From: Psychrosphaera haliotis
GTDB lineage: Bacteria > Pseudomonadota > Gammaproteobacteria > Enterobacterales > Alteromonadaceae
Length of the DNA: 64,000 nucleotides
Direction of reading: 5' to 3'
Assembly: GCF_039523615.1 (NCBI RefSeq)
Contig: NZ_BAAAFQ010000001.1
Coordinates: forward strand, 434,001-498,000
Part shown: positions 43,514-52,177 of the stretch, piece by piece
How the letters are laid out: each line of letters starts with the position of its first letter
Position numbering within the stretch: the first letter of the stretch is position 1
Translations under genes and position numbers: made by a program
The notes under the pieces: generated by a model
The model's database searches: none
Told to the model about the DNA's origin: nothing
The model's input: the letters and a program-made list of their open reading frames with translations, nothing else

Positions 43514-44705
43514 GTTTATTTTCTCCTGGAGTACTTAAGGCAATCTGATCACCTTCTTTTAGACCCGACATGACTTCTACTAAAAACAGGTTCTTTGCGC
43601 CCGTTGAAATAGGTTGTCTTTTGAATTCGCCACCCTGCTTCAGGTAAACAAAATTACCACCATCTTCGTTATGAATAGCTTGGATTGGCGCAAGTAGCTT
43701 TTGATTAAACTCTTCCACATGAATGGTGGCTGACAACTTGCGACCCGGTCTGAAAGTATCATTTCCCGCTTGGTCAATCTCCACCGTTACCTCAAAAAAT
43801 TTAACAGGGTTTCCTCTTTGAATCGTTCTTGCAAAACCAGCAACTTCAACCACAGTGCCTTTGAAAGTTTTGTCTGGATAGGCATCTAACGTTAAACTGA
43901 CTTTCTGGTCCTTGGCTAAGCCAATCGCTTCTTTTTCCAAGACGAAAAGTTTTGCCTGCATTTTAGACAGGTTAGGTATCTTTGCCACAGGTCTACCGGG
44001 AAATACCGATTGCCCAACAGAAGCAGATTCACCGCGCCAGTTTTTCTCGTAGACTAACAACCCATCAAAAGGCGCCCTAACTTCTAAATGGGCTAGAGCT
44101 TGTTGGTGTTGTTCTAGTTTGGATTGATGGCCATTTTTTTGTATATCTAAAACATCTACGGCACTTTGACTTTGTTCGCTGATGCTGCCCTTTTTCCAAT
44201 CTAAGAACTCATCTTTTGCGCTCAAAAACTCAGTATTTTCTATTGATTCGATAATTTCCAACTGGGAGTAGATTCGCAAGTCATCAACAGAATAACTTTT
44301 CGCAAATTCAAACTCTTCACTAACAAACTCTTTTTCTGCGTCAACCTCAGTTTCAAGTTTATTTTTTTCAGTGACTTTTTTACCAATATCCTTTTCGATA
44401 AGCATCATATCTAATTGTTCATTACGTGAATCTATAGATAGTTTTTCACCATCAAACTTTACAATCAGCTCGCCCTTTTTAACTTCTTTGTATTCCTCTG
44501 CTAACCAGGCAATTGTCATTGGTTGACGGCCAGGAGAGTTAATAACTTGTGATGATGCAGCTTCTAAGTGGCCAGTTCCAGGTACATTTACGCTCAGTGT
44601 TGAAGCTTCAATGGTATAAGTCGGTATGGTTTCCTGCTCTTCTGAACAGCCCGACAACAAGAGTACCAAGCCAGGTATCAGTAATTTAATTTTTGAGCAA
44701 TTCAC
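43506..44705 (-). CDS. HlyD/MacA-type periplasmic adaptor, third of three
   Basis: 399-residue lipoprotein adaptor (signal ends LLLSGC). It starts with GTG overlapping the preceding stop (GTGA). Residues about 50-80 form the first lipoyl half, then a long helical hairpin, the second lipoyl half (LEVRAPFDGLLVYEK), and a beta-barrel with the LDAYPDKTFKGTVVEV motif shared by all three adaptors of the operon. Only this one has a full C-terminal membrane-proximal domain (LAPIQAIHNEDGGNFVYL through EGDQIALSTPG). It lies directly upstream of the permease it probably contacts. Confidence 0.9.
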   Translation of the reverse strand: MNCSKIKLLIPGLVLLLSGCSEEQETIPTYTIEASTLSVNVPGTGHLEAASSQVINSPGRQPMTIAWLAEEYKEVKKGELIVKFDGEKLSIDSRNEQLDMMLIEKDIGKKVTEKNKLETEVDAEKEFVSEEFEFAKSYSVDDLRIYSQLEIIESIENTEFLSAKDEFLDWKKGSISEQSQSAVDVLDIQKNGHQSKLEQHQQALAHLEVRAPFDGLLVYEKNWRGESASVGQSVFPGRPVAKIPNLSKMQAKLFVLEKEAIGLAKDQKVSLTLDAYPDKTFKGTVVEVAGFARTIQRGNPVKFFEVTVEIDQAGNDTFRPGRKLSATIHVEEFNQKLLAPIQAIHNEDGGNFVYLKQGGEFKRQPISTGAKNLFLVEVMSGLKEGDQIALSTPGENKHG

Positions 44706-45694
44706 AATTGGCCTCCTGCCATTTCAACTTTAACTTTCATGCCTGGACGCATTATCTCTGGATTAATATTTTCAATATCAATAAAAACGTCAAAAATAAC
44801 TTTAGGATTTCTATAAGATTTTGTTTTATAGGATTGCCCAAGGCTAGTAATTTTGCCTACAAAAGGCATCTCAGGGTAAGCATCAAGGGTGATTTTAACG
44901 TCGTCGCCAACGTTCACCTTTGTTGTATCAGGCTCATCAAACTCAGCTTGCACCGCAATTTTATCCAATGACGGAATAGTTAAAATACGTCTACCTTGCC
45001 AGATGCTTTCACCAATAGCTGGTTTCTCCCCATCCTGCTCGGTAACATACATAACTATGCCTGCTTTACTGGCTTTAACATTAAGTAAACTGATTTCAGA
45101 TTTTATGCGATCCACGTCGATAGTTAATCGGTTGATTGTTGCATCCGATACTTCCTCATTTATAGAGGTGCTTGTATAGTAACTTTTTAATCGTTGCTCG
45201 GCTTGGGCAAAAATTGCTTGCGCTATTTCGTATTGCTTAGCCTGCTTTTCTTTTTCAATACCAGAACGAGAAGCATCAACAATTTCAGCTTTGCGCTTTT
45301 CTTTGTCTCTGTTCATTTTAGCTTCTGCTCTCGCTAACTTTAAGTCTTGTAGTATCTGGGTCTGATTTAATTCACTTTGTTCTTTTTGTTTAACGGCGGC
45401 ATCAAGTTGACTTTGTTTGCTCATTAAGTCATTTCTTAATTGCATAGGGTCAAAACGAACCACAGTGTCGCCTTTTTTCACGAGCGTATTTTCTTTAACA
45501 AGGTATTGAATCTTATATTGCCACATACTAGAAACACTCGGTGGCGATACTGTTGCTGATTCTTTTGAAACTAATACACCCGTTGCTGTCAGGCTTGCTG
45601 GTTTCGTAACCTCAGTAGTTACACTGACTTCAGTTCCACAACCAATGATTTGGCTCAAAAGGAATGAGGTTAATATAATTTTAATTTTATTCAT
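44702..45694 (-). CDS. HlyD/MacA-type periplasmic adaptor, second of three
   Basis: 330-residue predicted lipoprotein (signal ends SQIIGC). The ATG at 45694 overlaps the preceding gene's stop by 8 bases and is preferred to an upstream in-frame start at 45724. A helical hairpin rich in Lys/Glu/Gln (about residues 75-185) lies between lipoyl halves; the barrel carries ITLDAYPEMPFVGKI and the protein stops at KVKVEMAGGQL without a membrane-proximal domain. GRRILTIPSLDKIAVQAEF parallels the third adaptor. A diverged paralogue of its two neighbours. Confidence 0.88.
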   Translation of the reverse strand: MNKIKIILTSFLLSQIIGCGTEVSVTTEVTKPASLTATGVLVSKESATVSPPSVSSMWQYKIQYLVKENTLVKKGDTVVRFDPMQLRNDLMSKQSQLDAAVKQKEQSELNQTQILQDLKLARAEAKMNRDKEKRKAEIVDASRSGIEKEKQAKQYEIAQAIFAQAEQRLKSYYTSTSINEEVSDATINRLTIDVDRIKSEISLLNVKASKAGIVMYVTEQDGEKPAIGESIWQGRRILTIPSLDKIAVQAEFDEPDTTKVNVGDDVKITLDAYPEMPFVGKITSLGQSYKTKSYRNPKVIFDVFIDIENINPEIMRPGMKVKVEMAGGQL

Positions 45695-46679
45695 CAGCGT
45701 CTCCCTCCACCACAACTTGCACACTCATGCCTGGCAATAACTCAGCATTAGGTTGCTGTTTAAATTCTAAATACATACGGTGATAGGAGCTGTTACTCCA
45801 ATTTTCTCTTTTTTCAGACTGACTAGCGACAGAAACAACTCGCCCTTCAAGCTTTTGATTTGGATAGGCATCCAAACGAAGCGAGGCAACATTTCCCGCC
45901 TGTACCTTATTTACATCAATTTCGTGAACCCAAGCCTGAACCTGATACCCACCTTTACCTTGAACTAGCATGGCTTTCATTGATTGCTGTAACATGGTTC
46001 CTGCAGTAATTTTTTCACCATGCCAAGGGTGCATTGCATGCGTAACCTGACCAGTTATTTCAGCTTTTACTGAGGTTCTATCCAACGTCTGGTATTGATA
46101 CGCCAGTCTCTCTTCTATTTTTGTTATTGAAATATTTTGCTTTGAAGTTTCAACATCTTGCTCTTTTTTTCTTACCAGCAATAACTGTTGTGCTTTAATC
46201 TTATTTAACAAAGCTCGCTCGAGTGCAATTTGATAACGGCCCTTGTCATACTTGCTAACATCTGTCGACGTTATGCCAGCTTCAATTCTTGCCTTTTCCA
46301 CCTCTAACTCAGCAACAACTAATGCACTTTGAGCATCTGTGACGGCTTGTTCTAAATCTAACTTTTTCTTCTTTAACAGGAGCTTTTCTGATGAAAGTTG
46401 TTCTTCACTTTGTTTAATCTGAGACTTTAAAGAACCAGAATCAAACACGGCAATTAAGTCACCTTTATTCGCTATTTTTCCCTCTTCAAACATCCACTGA
46501 ATTTGTACCTGCCAACGGTCCGTTCTTGGCGCAGTTACGATTTGTTTCTCCAACGAGGCTATTTCCCCAGTAATCAATACTGATTCTGCATTTGCAAATG
46601 GCAAAAGTAAAAAGGCACTAGATATTAAGGTGGTACGAACAGATTGATGAAGTTGCGTAACGTTTCGTTTGTTAAACAT
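45687..46679 (-). CDS. HlyD/MacA-type periplasmic adaptor, first of three
   Basis: 330-residue secreted adaptor with a signal peptide (about residues 1-31, cleavage after ANA) rather than a lipobox. The first lipoyl half is ITAPRTDRWQVQI-like (about 38-75). A helical hairpin of about 100 residues, rich in Lys, Glu and Leu, follows. The barrel carries LRLDAYPNQKLEGRVVSV, and the C-terminus ends soon after LLPGMSVQVVV. The start overlaps the ATPase stop by 8 bases. It shares the LDAYP motif with the other two adaptors but is clearly diverged. Confidence 0.88.
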   Translation of the reverse strand: MFNKRNVTQLHQSVRTTLISSAFLLLPFANAESVLITGEIASLEKQIVTAPRTDRWQVQIQWMFEEGKIANKGDLIAVFDSGSLKSQIKQSEEQLSSEKLLLKKKKLDLEQAVTDAQSALVVAELEVEKARIEAGITSTDVSKYDKGRYQIALERALLNKIKAQQLLLVRKKEQDVETSKQNISITKIEERLAYQYQTLDRTSVKAEITGQVTHAMHPWHGEKITAGTMLQQSMKAMLVQGKGGYQVQAWVHEIDVNKVQAGNVASLRLDAYPNQKLEGRVVSVASQSEKRENWSNSSYHRMYLEFKQQPNAELLPGMSVQVVVEGDADE

Positions 46680-47352
46680 TATTACTCTCCATGCTAATAA
46701 CTTGGCCGTCTTTCATTCTCACAACTCGTTCTGCAAATTCAGCAATGTCATCTTCGTGAGTAACCATAACTATAGTTTGCCCTTGTTTGTGCAAGTCTGT
46801 TAATAACGCCATGATTTCTTCTGACGTTTTACTATCGAGGTTACCGGTTGGTTCGTCAGCCAATACAACAGCGGGGTTATTAATTAACGCTCTTGCAATA
46901 GCGACACGTTGACGTTGTCCGCCTGACATTTCAAAAGGTTTATGATGCATACGGTGTTCAAGGCCTACCTTTTTTAAAAGGTGAACCGCACGCTCTGTGG
47001 CTTCTTCATCTGATATATTGGAGTACCTGAGCGGTAATTTCACATTACCGATGGCATCTAATTTAGGCAGTAAATGGAAGGTTTGGAAAATAAAACCAAT
47101 ATGTTCATTTCTTACTTTGGACAAGGCTTCGTCTGACAATGATGCAACATTTGCACCGTTTAAAAAATACTCTCCATGTGTAGGTGTATCTAAACAACCT
47201 AAAATATTCATTAACGTTGATTTACCTGAACCTGAGCTACCCATAAAGGCAACAAACTCGTTTTCTGATATTTCTAAAGACACACCATTTAATGCCTTTA
47301 CAACTTCATCCCCATTTCTGAATGACTTTTCTATTTCTTTTATTTTAAGCAT
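46672..47352 (-). CDS. ABC transporter ATP-binding protein (MacB/LolD type)
   Basis: 226-residue cytosolic ATPase. Walker A GSSGSGKST, Q-loop FIFQTFHLLPKL, signature MSGGQRQRVAIARAL, Walker B AVVLADEPTGNLD and H-loop MVTHEDD are all present. First gene of a five-gene operon (ATPase, three adaptors, permease) in which every gene overlaps the next by 4 or 8 bases. It would power the MacB-like permease 42275-43513. It is a stand-alone ATPase, unlike MacB where ATPase and permease are fused. Confidence 0.94.
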   Translation of the reverse strand: MLKIKEIEKSFRNGDEVVKALNGVSLEISENEFVAFMGSSGSGKSTLMNILGCLDTPTHGEYFLNGANVASLSDEALSKVRNEHIGFIFQTFHLLPKLDAIGNVKLPLRYSNISDEEATERAVHLLKKVGLEHRMHHKPFEMSGGQRQRVAIARALINNPAVVLADEPTGNLDSKTSEEIMALLTDLHKQGQTIVMVTHEDDIAEFAERVVRMKDGQVISMESNNV

Positions 47353-47418
47353 GACTTCCCGCTGTCAAATAAGCTCTACTATTTAACCACGTACATTAAT
47401 ATTATCACCTGGTAAAGT

Positions 47419-48201
47419 CTATGCTGACGGTCCTGCATTTCCGTCGATTAATTGTAACAGTGCGTCAATATCATCACGGAGTGAGTCTGCTAAGCGACTG
47501 TTTATTAATTTAGGTGATATAGAACCTGAGAAGTCTGTGTGCATGTAAATATTCAACTGCGTTTTATTGTCCGAACTTGCAGTGAGTTCATAAACAATAT
47601 TTGAGGTTGCTCTAACGAGCTTTGATTTTTCTTTGTTATATTGCTCTGGGTTCAGATGCGGCGCTAAACTAATAACAACCTTTTTAGTTAGACCTTGAGC
47701 AGAAGCAGTATTATGTTCGGAAACTTTAGCCTCAAAAACAAAGTCTCTATCGGTAATGGGCCAGGGCATATTAACAACAGTATAAACCACTTGATGATGC
47801 TCATTTATCTTATTTAGGATCACCGACGACTTACATTTCAACTGCCACTGCCAACACCCATTCTCCCCCTGAAAATAGGGCAAAACGGAATTTAGTGGTG
47901 CATTTATCTTAACCTCTGATTTTACTTCTAAAAAACCTGAAGTTTTTGGCATTTTATTGGACCTGGCATTATCTACTGCGCTGATTGTTAACCGCGCTCT
48001 ATCAGCAATATATGGCCTAGTATAAATAACCGTTTGAGGATTTTTGTATTCTAGCGCCCAATCACTTTGCTTATCTGTTGCAGCATTGACGTCAATAACG
48101 TAGCTGAAGCTAACCAGTGCCATTATGAATTGGGTTACTCTTATCTTGGTTAAGAGTGTCCTGGTTAAGAGTGCTTTCGTTAAAACAGTTTTAGTGCTCA
48201 T
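47419..48201 (-). CDS. START-domain (StAR-related lipid-binding) protein
   Basis: 260-residue secreted protein with a signal peptide (about residues 1-40, cleavage after VNA). The mature part is a START domain, recognised by the sheet-helix pattern and the NMPWPITDRDFVFEA stretch; the fold binds hydrophobic ligands such as lipids. The signal region contains a near-duplicated LTKALLTRTLLTK stretch reflecting a short DNA repeat (TTAAGAGTG). It ends 66 bases before the ABC operon in the same direction and may be its first gene. Ligand unknown. Confidence 0.8.
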   Translation of the reverse strand: MSTKTVLTKALLTRTLLTKIRVTQFIMALVSFSYVIDVNAATDKQSDWALEYKNPQTVIYTRPYIADRARLTISAVDNARSNKMPKTSGFLEVKSEVKINAPLNSVLPYFQGENGCWQWQLKCKSSVILNKINEHHQVVYTVVNMPWPITDRDFVFEAKVSEHNTASAQGLTKKVVISLAPHLNPEQYNKEKSKLVRATSNIVYELTASSDNKTQLNIYMHTDFSGSISPKLINSRLADSLRDDIDALLQLIDGNAGPSA

Positions 48202-48232
48202 TTCTAAACCGCCCTTTGTCGTAATTGGATAC

Positions 48233-48266
48233 TAAAAAGCCAGTCACGGTAGGTAAACTGGCTTTT
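48233..48266 (-). terminator. rho-independent terminator after class I fumarase
   Basis: AAAAGCCAG/CTGGCTTTT stem (48235-48243 with 48258-48266), 14-base loop; the minus strand follows with a T tract. It lies 108 bases after the fumarase stop and before the START gene. The 48298-48342 stretch has a further inverted repeat ATTGAAG/CTTCAAT. Confidence 0.78.
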
Positions 48267-48373
48267 GACTTTGATTTAACATAAATAACCAAACTGATAA
48301 TTGAAGGTGAACGTTTACTTAACCTTCACGTTTATCTTCAATTTAAATAAGCTATTTAACGTTGATGCGACTA

Positions 48374-49894
48374 TTAGCTTTTATTCATTTCAGCTATTTT
48401 GCCTTTCCACATTGCAGGGCCAGTTTCATGTACATTGTTACCCGTGCTGTCTACTGCAACAGATACCGGCATGTCTTCAACTTCAAACTCATAGATGGCT
48501 TCCATACCTAAATCTTCAAAAGCGACGACTCTAGATTTCTTAATCGCTTTAGATACTAAGTATGCAGCGCCGCCTACAGCCATTAGATAAACTGAGCCAT
48601 ATTTGGCAATTGAATCTACCGTTGCTGGCCCACGTTCTGCCTTACCAATCATACCCATAAGGCCAGTTTCACCTAACATCAAGTCAGTAAACTTATCCAT
48701 ACGTGTTGCCGTTGTTGGTCCTGCAGGGCCAACTACTTCATCACCAACAGCGTCTACTGGACCAACGTAATAAATGAAGCGTCCGTTAAAGTCTACGCCT
48801 TCTGGTAGCCCTTCACCTTTATCTAACATGTCTTTAATACGTTTATGAGCAGCATCACGACCTGTTAGAATTTTACCGCTTAGTAATACTGTATCACCAG
48901 CTTTCCAAGTCGCTACTTCTTCTTTAGTAATTGTATCAATGTTAACTCGACGAACATTGTCACCCATTTCCCACGTCACTTCTGGCCAATCTTCTAATTT
49001 AGGTGGTGTTAATTGCGCCGGACCTGACCCGTCTAAATGAAAGTGAACATGACGAGTTGCTGCACAATTTGGGATCATTACTACAGGTTTAGACGCTGCG
49101 TGTGTTGGACAAGACTTAACTTTAATATCTACAACCGTTGTTAAACCACCGAGGCCTTGTGCACCAATACCTAGGTCATTCACTGCTTTAAGTAAGTCTA
49201 AACGTAGCTGTTCATCCGACGTTTCTGCACCTTTATCCATAAGATCTTGAATATCAACGGGATCCATCAATGACTCTTTTGCCATAACCGCTGCTTTTTC
49301 TGCCGTACCGCCAATACCTATGCCTAGCATGCCTGGTGGACACCAACCCGCACCCATTGTCGGTAATGTTTTTGTTACCCATTCAACAATGTCATCTGAC
49401 GGGTTTAACATCGCCATTTTAGATTTATTCTCAGAACCACCGCCTTTAGCAGCAATCATAACTTCGATGCCTGTACCAGGCACCATTTCAACATGAACAA
49501 CCGACGGTGTATTGTCTTTGGTGTTTTTTCTCGCACCGTTTGGATCAGCAACAATTGAAGCTCTTAATGGGTTGTCTGGGTTTAAGTAGGCTCTGCGCGT
49601 ACCTTCATCCACCATTTGTTGAACTGTCATGTCCGTTTTGTCCCACTGAACACCCATGCCTATTTTCACAAAACAGGTCACTATTCCGGTATCTTGGCAA
49701 ATTGGACGACGCCCTTCTGCAGACATTCTTGAGTTAATAAGAATTTGTGCCATAGCGTCTTTAGCCGCAGGGTTTTGCTCTTTATGGTAAGCCTTTTCAA
49801 CAGCTTGAACATAATCTAATGGGTGGTAGTAAGACATGTATTGTAGCGAGTCTGCAATACTTTCAATTAAGTCTTGTTGGCGAATAACCGTCAT
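48374..49894 (-). CDS. Fumarate hydratase, class I (iron-sulfur)
   Basis: 506-residue [4Fe-4S] fumarase that interconverts fumarate and malate in the TCA cycle. The N-terminal (alpha) part has RPICQDTGIVTCF with a cluster-ligand Cys near residue 66, and further Cys in VKSCPTHAAS and IPNCAATRHVHFH. The C-terminal (beta) part has GPTTATRMDKF and VAVDSTGNNVHETGP. It fits the FumA/FumB class but is shorter than E. coli FumA (548). It is oxygen-sensitive, unlike the class II FumC. Monocistronic, divergent from pabB with a 210-bp gap holding a Fur-box-like sequence. Confidence 0.95.
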   Translation of the reverse strand: MTVIRQQDLIESIADSLQYMSYYHPLDYVQAVEKAYHKEQNPAAKDAMAQILINSRMSAEGRRPICQDTGIVTCFVKIGMGVQWDKTDMTVQQMVDEGTRRAYLNPDNPLRASIVADPNGARKNTKDNTPSVVHVEMVPGTGIEVMIAAKGGGSENKSKMAMLNPSDDIVEWVTKTLPTMGAGWCPPGMLGIGIGGTAEKAAVMAKESLMDPVDIQDLMDKGAETSDEQLRLDLLKAVNDLGIGAQGLGGLTTVVDIKVKSCPTHAASKPVVMIPNCAATRHVHFHLDGSGPAQLTPPKLEDWPEVTWEMGDNVRRVNIDTITKEEVATWKAGDTVLLSGKILTGRDAAHKRIKDMLDKGEGLPEGVDFNGRFIYYVGPVDAVGDEVVGPAGPTTATRMDKFTDLMLGETGLMGMIGKAERGPATVDSIAKYGSVYLMAVGGAAYLVSKAIKKSRVVAFEDLGMEAIYEFEVEDMPVSVAVDSTGNNVHETGPAMWKGKIAEMNKS

Positions 49895-50001
49895 AGCGAC
49901 CTCTGTATTTTTGATATTATTTTGAAAACAAAACGTATGTTTATTGTCGTCGAGTTTTGTAAAGTTTCAATAAATGATCATGATTACTGAAAATTAATAT
50001 T

Positions 50002-50013
50002 GATAATGATACT
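50002..50013. promoter_or_regulatory. Fur-box-like sequence in the fumarase/pabB gap
   Basis: GATAATGATACT matches two consecutive hexamers of the Fur consensus (GATAAT GATAAT) well, but the third half is poor. Iron control of an Fe-S fumarase would make sense; the match alone is weak. Confidence 0.3.
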
Positions 50014-50104
50014 CTTCTGCTCAATTGAAACCAACATATAAACCTGCAAAATTTAAGTTAACCTTATAATTTTGTTGAATTGTTAAACAAGTTAATCAAT
50101 CAAA

Positions 50105-51502
50105 ATGTCCCAATCTGTATTTCGTAAAGCCTTATCTTTATCAAACGCTGAATTTCAGCGCGTTTTACTATGTTTACAAGAAACTCCTTCTTTTGTTTTC
50201 CTAGATAGCGCAAATAGCTCAACGGAAGGCAAAGGATTTTCACTGTGTGTCTGGAGTCCATCTGTATTACTTAAAACCTTTGGTGATGTTACTCAAATAA
50301 TAAAACCTGACGGCAATGTAACAACATCTAATGAAGATCCACTGACTCTTATTGACCAATCGTTACAAGCCTATAATTTGAAGCTTGATAGTAGTCTGCC
50401 CTTTAGTGGTGGTGCCGTAGGCTTTTGGGGTTATGAATTAGGTGGTCATTTTGAGCCATTGCCAAAACCAAAACCTCATGACATTACTATCCCAGACATG
50501 GCCGTTGGCATTTACCTTTCAGGCCTAGTAATTAATCACGAAAACGGAAAAATTAACTACTTTAGTCAGTCCCTACAACCAGAAGATGATTATCAAACGC
50601 TGCTAACGATTATAGACAACAGACAGTTCGAACAAATACCTTCGCAGTCACCAAATAAAGGTTTTGCGCTTACCAATGCATGGCAATCAAACATGACGTT
50701 TTTAGATTACCAAACCAAATTTAATGCGATTCAAGCTTATTTGCAGTCTGGCGATTGTTATCAAGTAAACTTAGCACAACGCTTTTGTGCTGATTATACT
50801 GGTTCAGAGTGGCAGGCCTATTTGAAGCTAAGAGAGCAGAATAAAGCCCCCTTCTCTAGCTTTATGCGATTGGAAGAAGGTGCTATTTTAAGTGTATCGC
50901 CAGAGCGCTTTTTACAAGTAACGAACAAGCTTGTTGAAACAAAGCCAATTAAAGGTACGCGGCCTCGTGGCAAATCTATCAGTGAAGATAAGTCACTCGC
51001 CAATGAGTTATTTAATGCGACAAAAGATCGTGCTGAAAATTTAATGATTGTCGATCTTTTGAGAAACGATATTGCTAAAGTGTCTAAAGCTGGTTCGGTA
51101 AAAGTGCCTAAGTTATTTGATATAGAGAGTTATCCAGCAGTTCATCACTTAGTAAGTACGGTTACTTCGGAGCTTAAGCATAATGCCAGTTCTATTGACT
51201 TACTTCGTGGCGCGTTTCCTGGCGGTTCTATTACTGGTGCGCCAAAAATTAGGGCTATGGAAGTTATTCATGAATTGGAGCCACACCCGAGAAGTGCATA
51301 TTGCGGTTCAATAGGTTATATAAAACCTAATGGTGACATGGATACAAACATCACAATTAGAACGTTAGTATGTAGTAATAATAGAATTTACTGTTGGGCT
51401 GGCGGCGGATTAGTGGCCGACTCAAAATGTGAAGACGAATATCAAGAAACCTTAGACAAGGTGAACAAAATTTTACCTACCTTAACTGAAATGACTGGAT
51501 AG
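50105..51502 (+). CDS. pabB: Aminodeoxychorismate synthase component I
   Basis: 465-residue chorismate-utilising enzyme that makes 4-amino-4-deoxychorismate for folate synthesis, together with the glutaminase PabA (not in the window). Diagnostic blocks: GDCYQVNLAQRF, ETKPIKGTRPRG, MIVDLLRNDIA, GGSITGAPKIRAMEVI and AYCGSIGYI. PIKGT with Lys favours PabB over anthranilate synthase. It heads pabB-nudL-sdaA, the same order as in E. coli. Confidence 0.94.
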   Translation: MSQSVFRKALSLSNAEFQRVLLCLQETPSFVFLDSANSSTEGKGFSLCVWSPSVLLKTFGDVTQIIKPDGNVTTSNEDPLTLIDQSLQAYNLKLDSSLPFSGGAVGFWGYELGGHFEPLPKPKPHDITIPDMAVGIYLSGLVINHENGKINYFSQSLQPEDDYQTLLTIIDNRQFEQIPSQSPNKGFALTNAWQSNMTFLDYQTKFNAIQAYLQSGDCYQVNLAQRFCADYTGSEWQAYLKLREQNKAPFSSFMRLEEGAILSVSPERFLQVTNKLVETKPIKGTRPRGKSISEDKSLANELFNATKDRAENLMIVDLLRNDIAKVSKAGSVKVPKLFDIESYPAVHHLVSTVTSELKHNASSIDLLRGAFPGGSITGAPKIRAMEVIHELEPHPRSAYCGSIGYIKPNGDMDTNITIRTLVCSNNRIYCWAGGGLVADSKCEDEYQETLDKVNKILPTLTEMTG

Positions 51503-51512
51503 TAGATTTATA

Positions 51513-52094
51513 ATGACGCCTACTGAATTTGCCTCAAGACTGTGTTTACGGCCATTTTCTGATGAAAATGAATCTGACTATGGTCGATTCGGTCCAGCGA
51601 CACCGTTAAAAAGAGCTGCAGTGTTAATCCCTGTTATCAATAGGGAAAACGGTCTACACATATTGTTAACTCAACGAGCCAATCATTTAAGAAATCACCC
51701 AGGTCAAATTAGCTTTCCAGGCGGCAAACATGACGAGGTTGACGATACACTCACTGATACGGCAATAAGAGAAAGTGAAGAAGAAATAGGCCTAAATACA
51801 AGAAAAATACAGCCACTTGGTTGGTTACCTGAACTGCATACTGTTAGTCATTTTACCATGTCGCCACTTGTTGCACTTGTGGATGGCAATCAAACCTTCG
51901 TTGCTAATGAAGATGAAGTGAGCGACATATTTGAAGTACCATTAGCTTATTTAATGGCTAGAAAGCATCAATTTTATTTAACCCCTGAATGGCAAGGCAA
52001 ACCTTCTAAAATCCACTTCATCCGATTTGAAAACAAACTCATCTGGGGTGCTACAGCGGCTATCTTACAAAAGCTCATCCGACATATCGAATAA
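51513..52094 (+). CDS. nudL: Nudix hydrolase, CoA pyrophosphatase family
   Basis: 193-residue Nudix hydrolase; relatives split CoA into phosphopantetheine and 3',5'-ADP. The Nudix helix is visible as PGGKHDEVDD followed by AIRESEEEIGL with the metal-binding Glu cluster; the upstream LLTQRANHLRNHPGQISFPGG is typical of the NudL/NUDT7 branch. It begins 10 bases after pabB and lies before sdaA, matching the conserved gammaproteobacterial order. Confidence 0.92.
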   Translation: MTPTEFASRLCLRPFSDENESDYGRFGPATPLKRAAVLIPVINRENGLHILLTQRANHLRNHPGQISFPGGKHDEVDDTLTDTAIRESEEEIGLNTRKIQPLGWLPELHTVSHFTMSPLVALVDGNQTFVANEDEVSDIFEVPLAYLMARKHQFYLTPEWQGKPSKIHFIRFENKLIWGATAAILQKLIRHIE

Positions 52095-52177
52095 GATTTT
52101 CTCATGCGTAGTATGATGTGAATATTTACAAACTACGTTACAATCTATCTATCGTTTTCTAAAGATAGAAAAATTAA

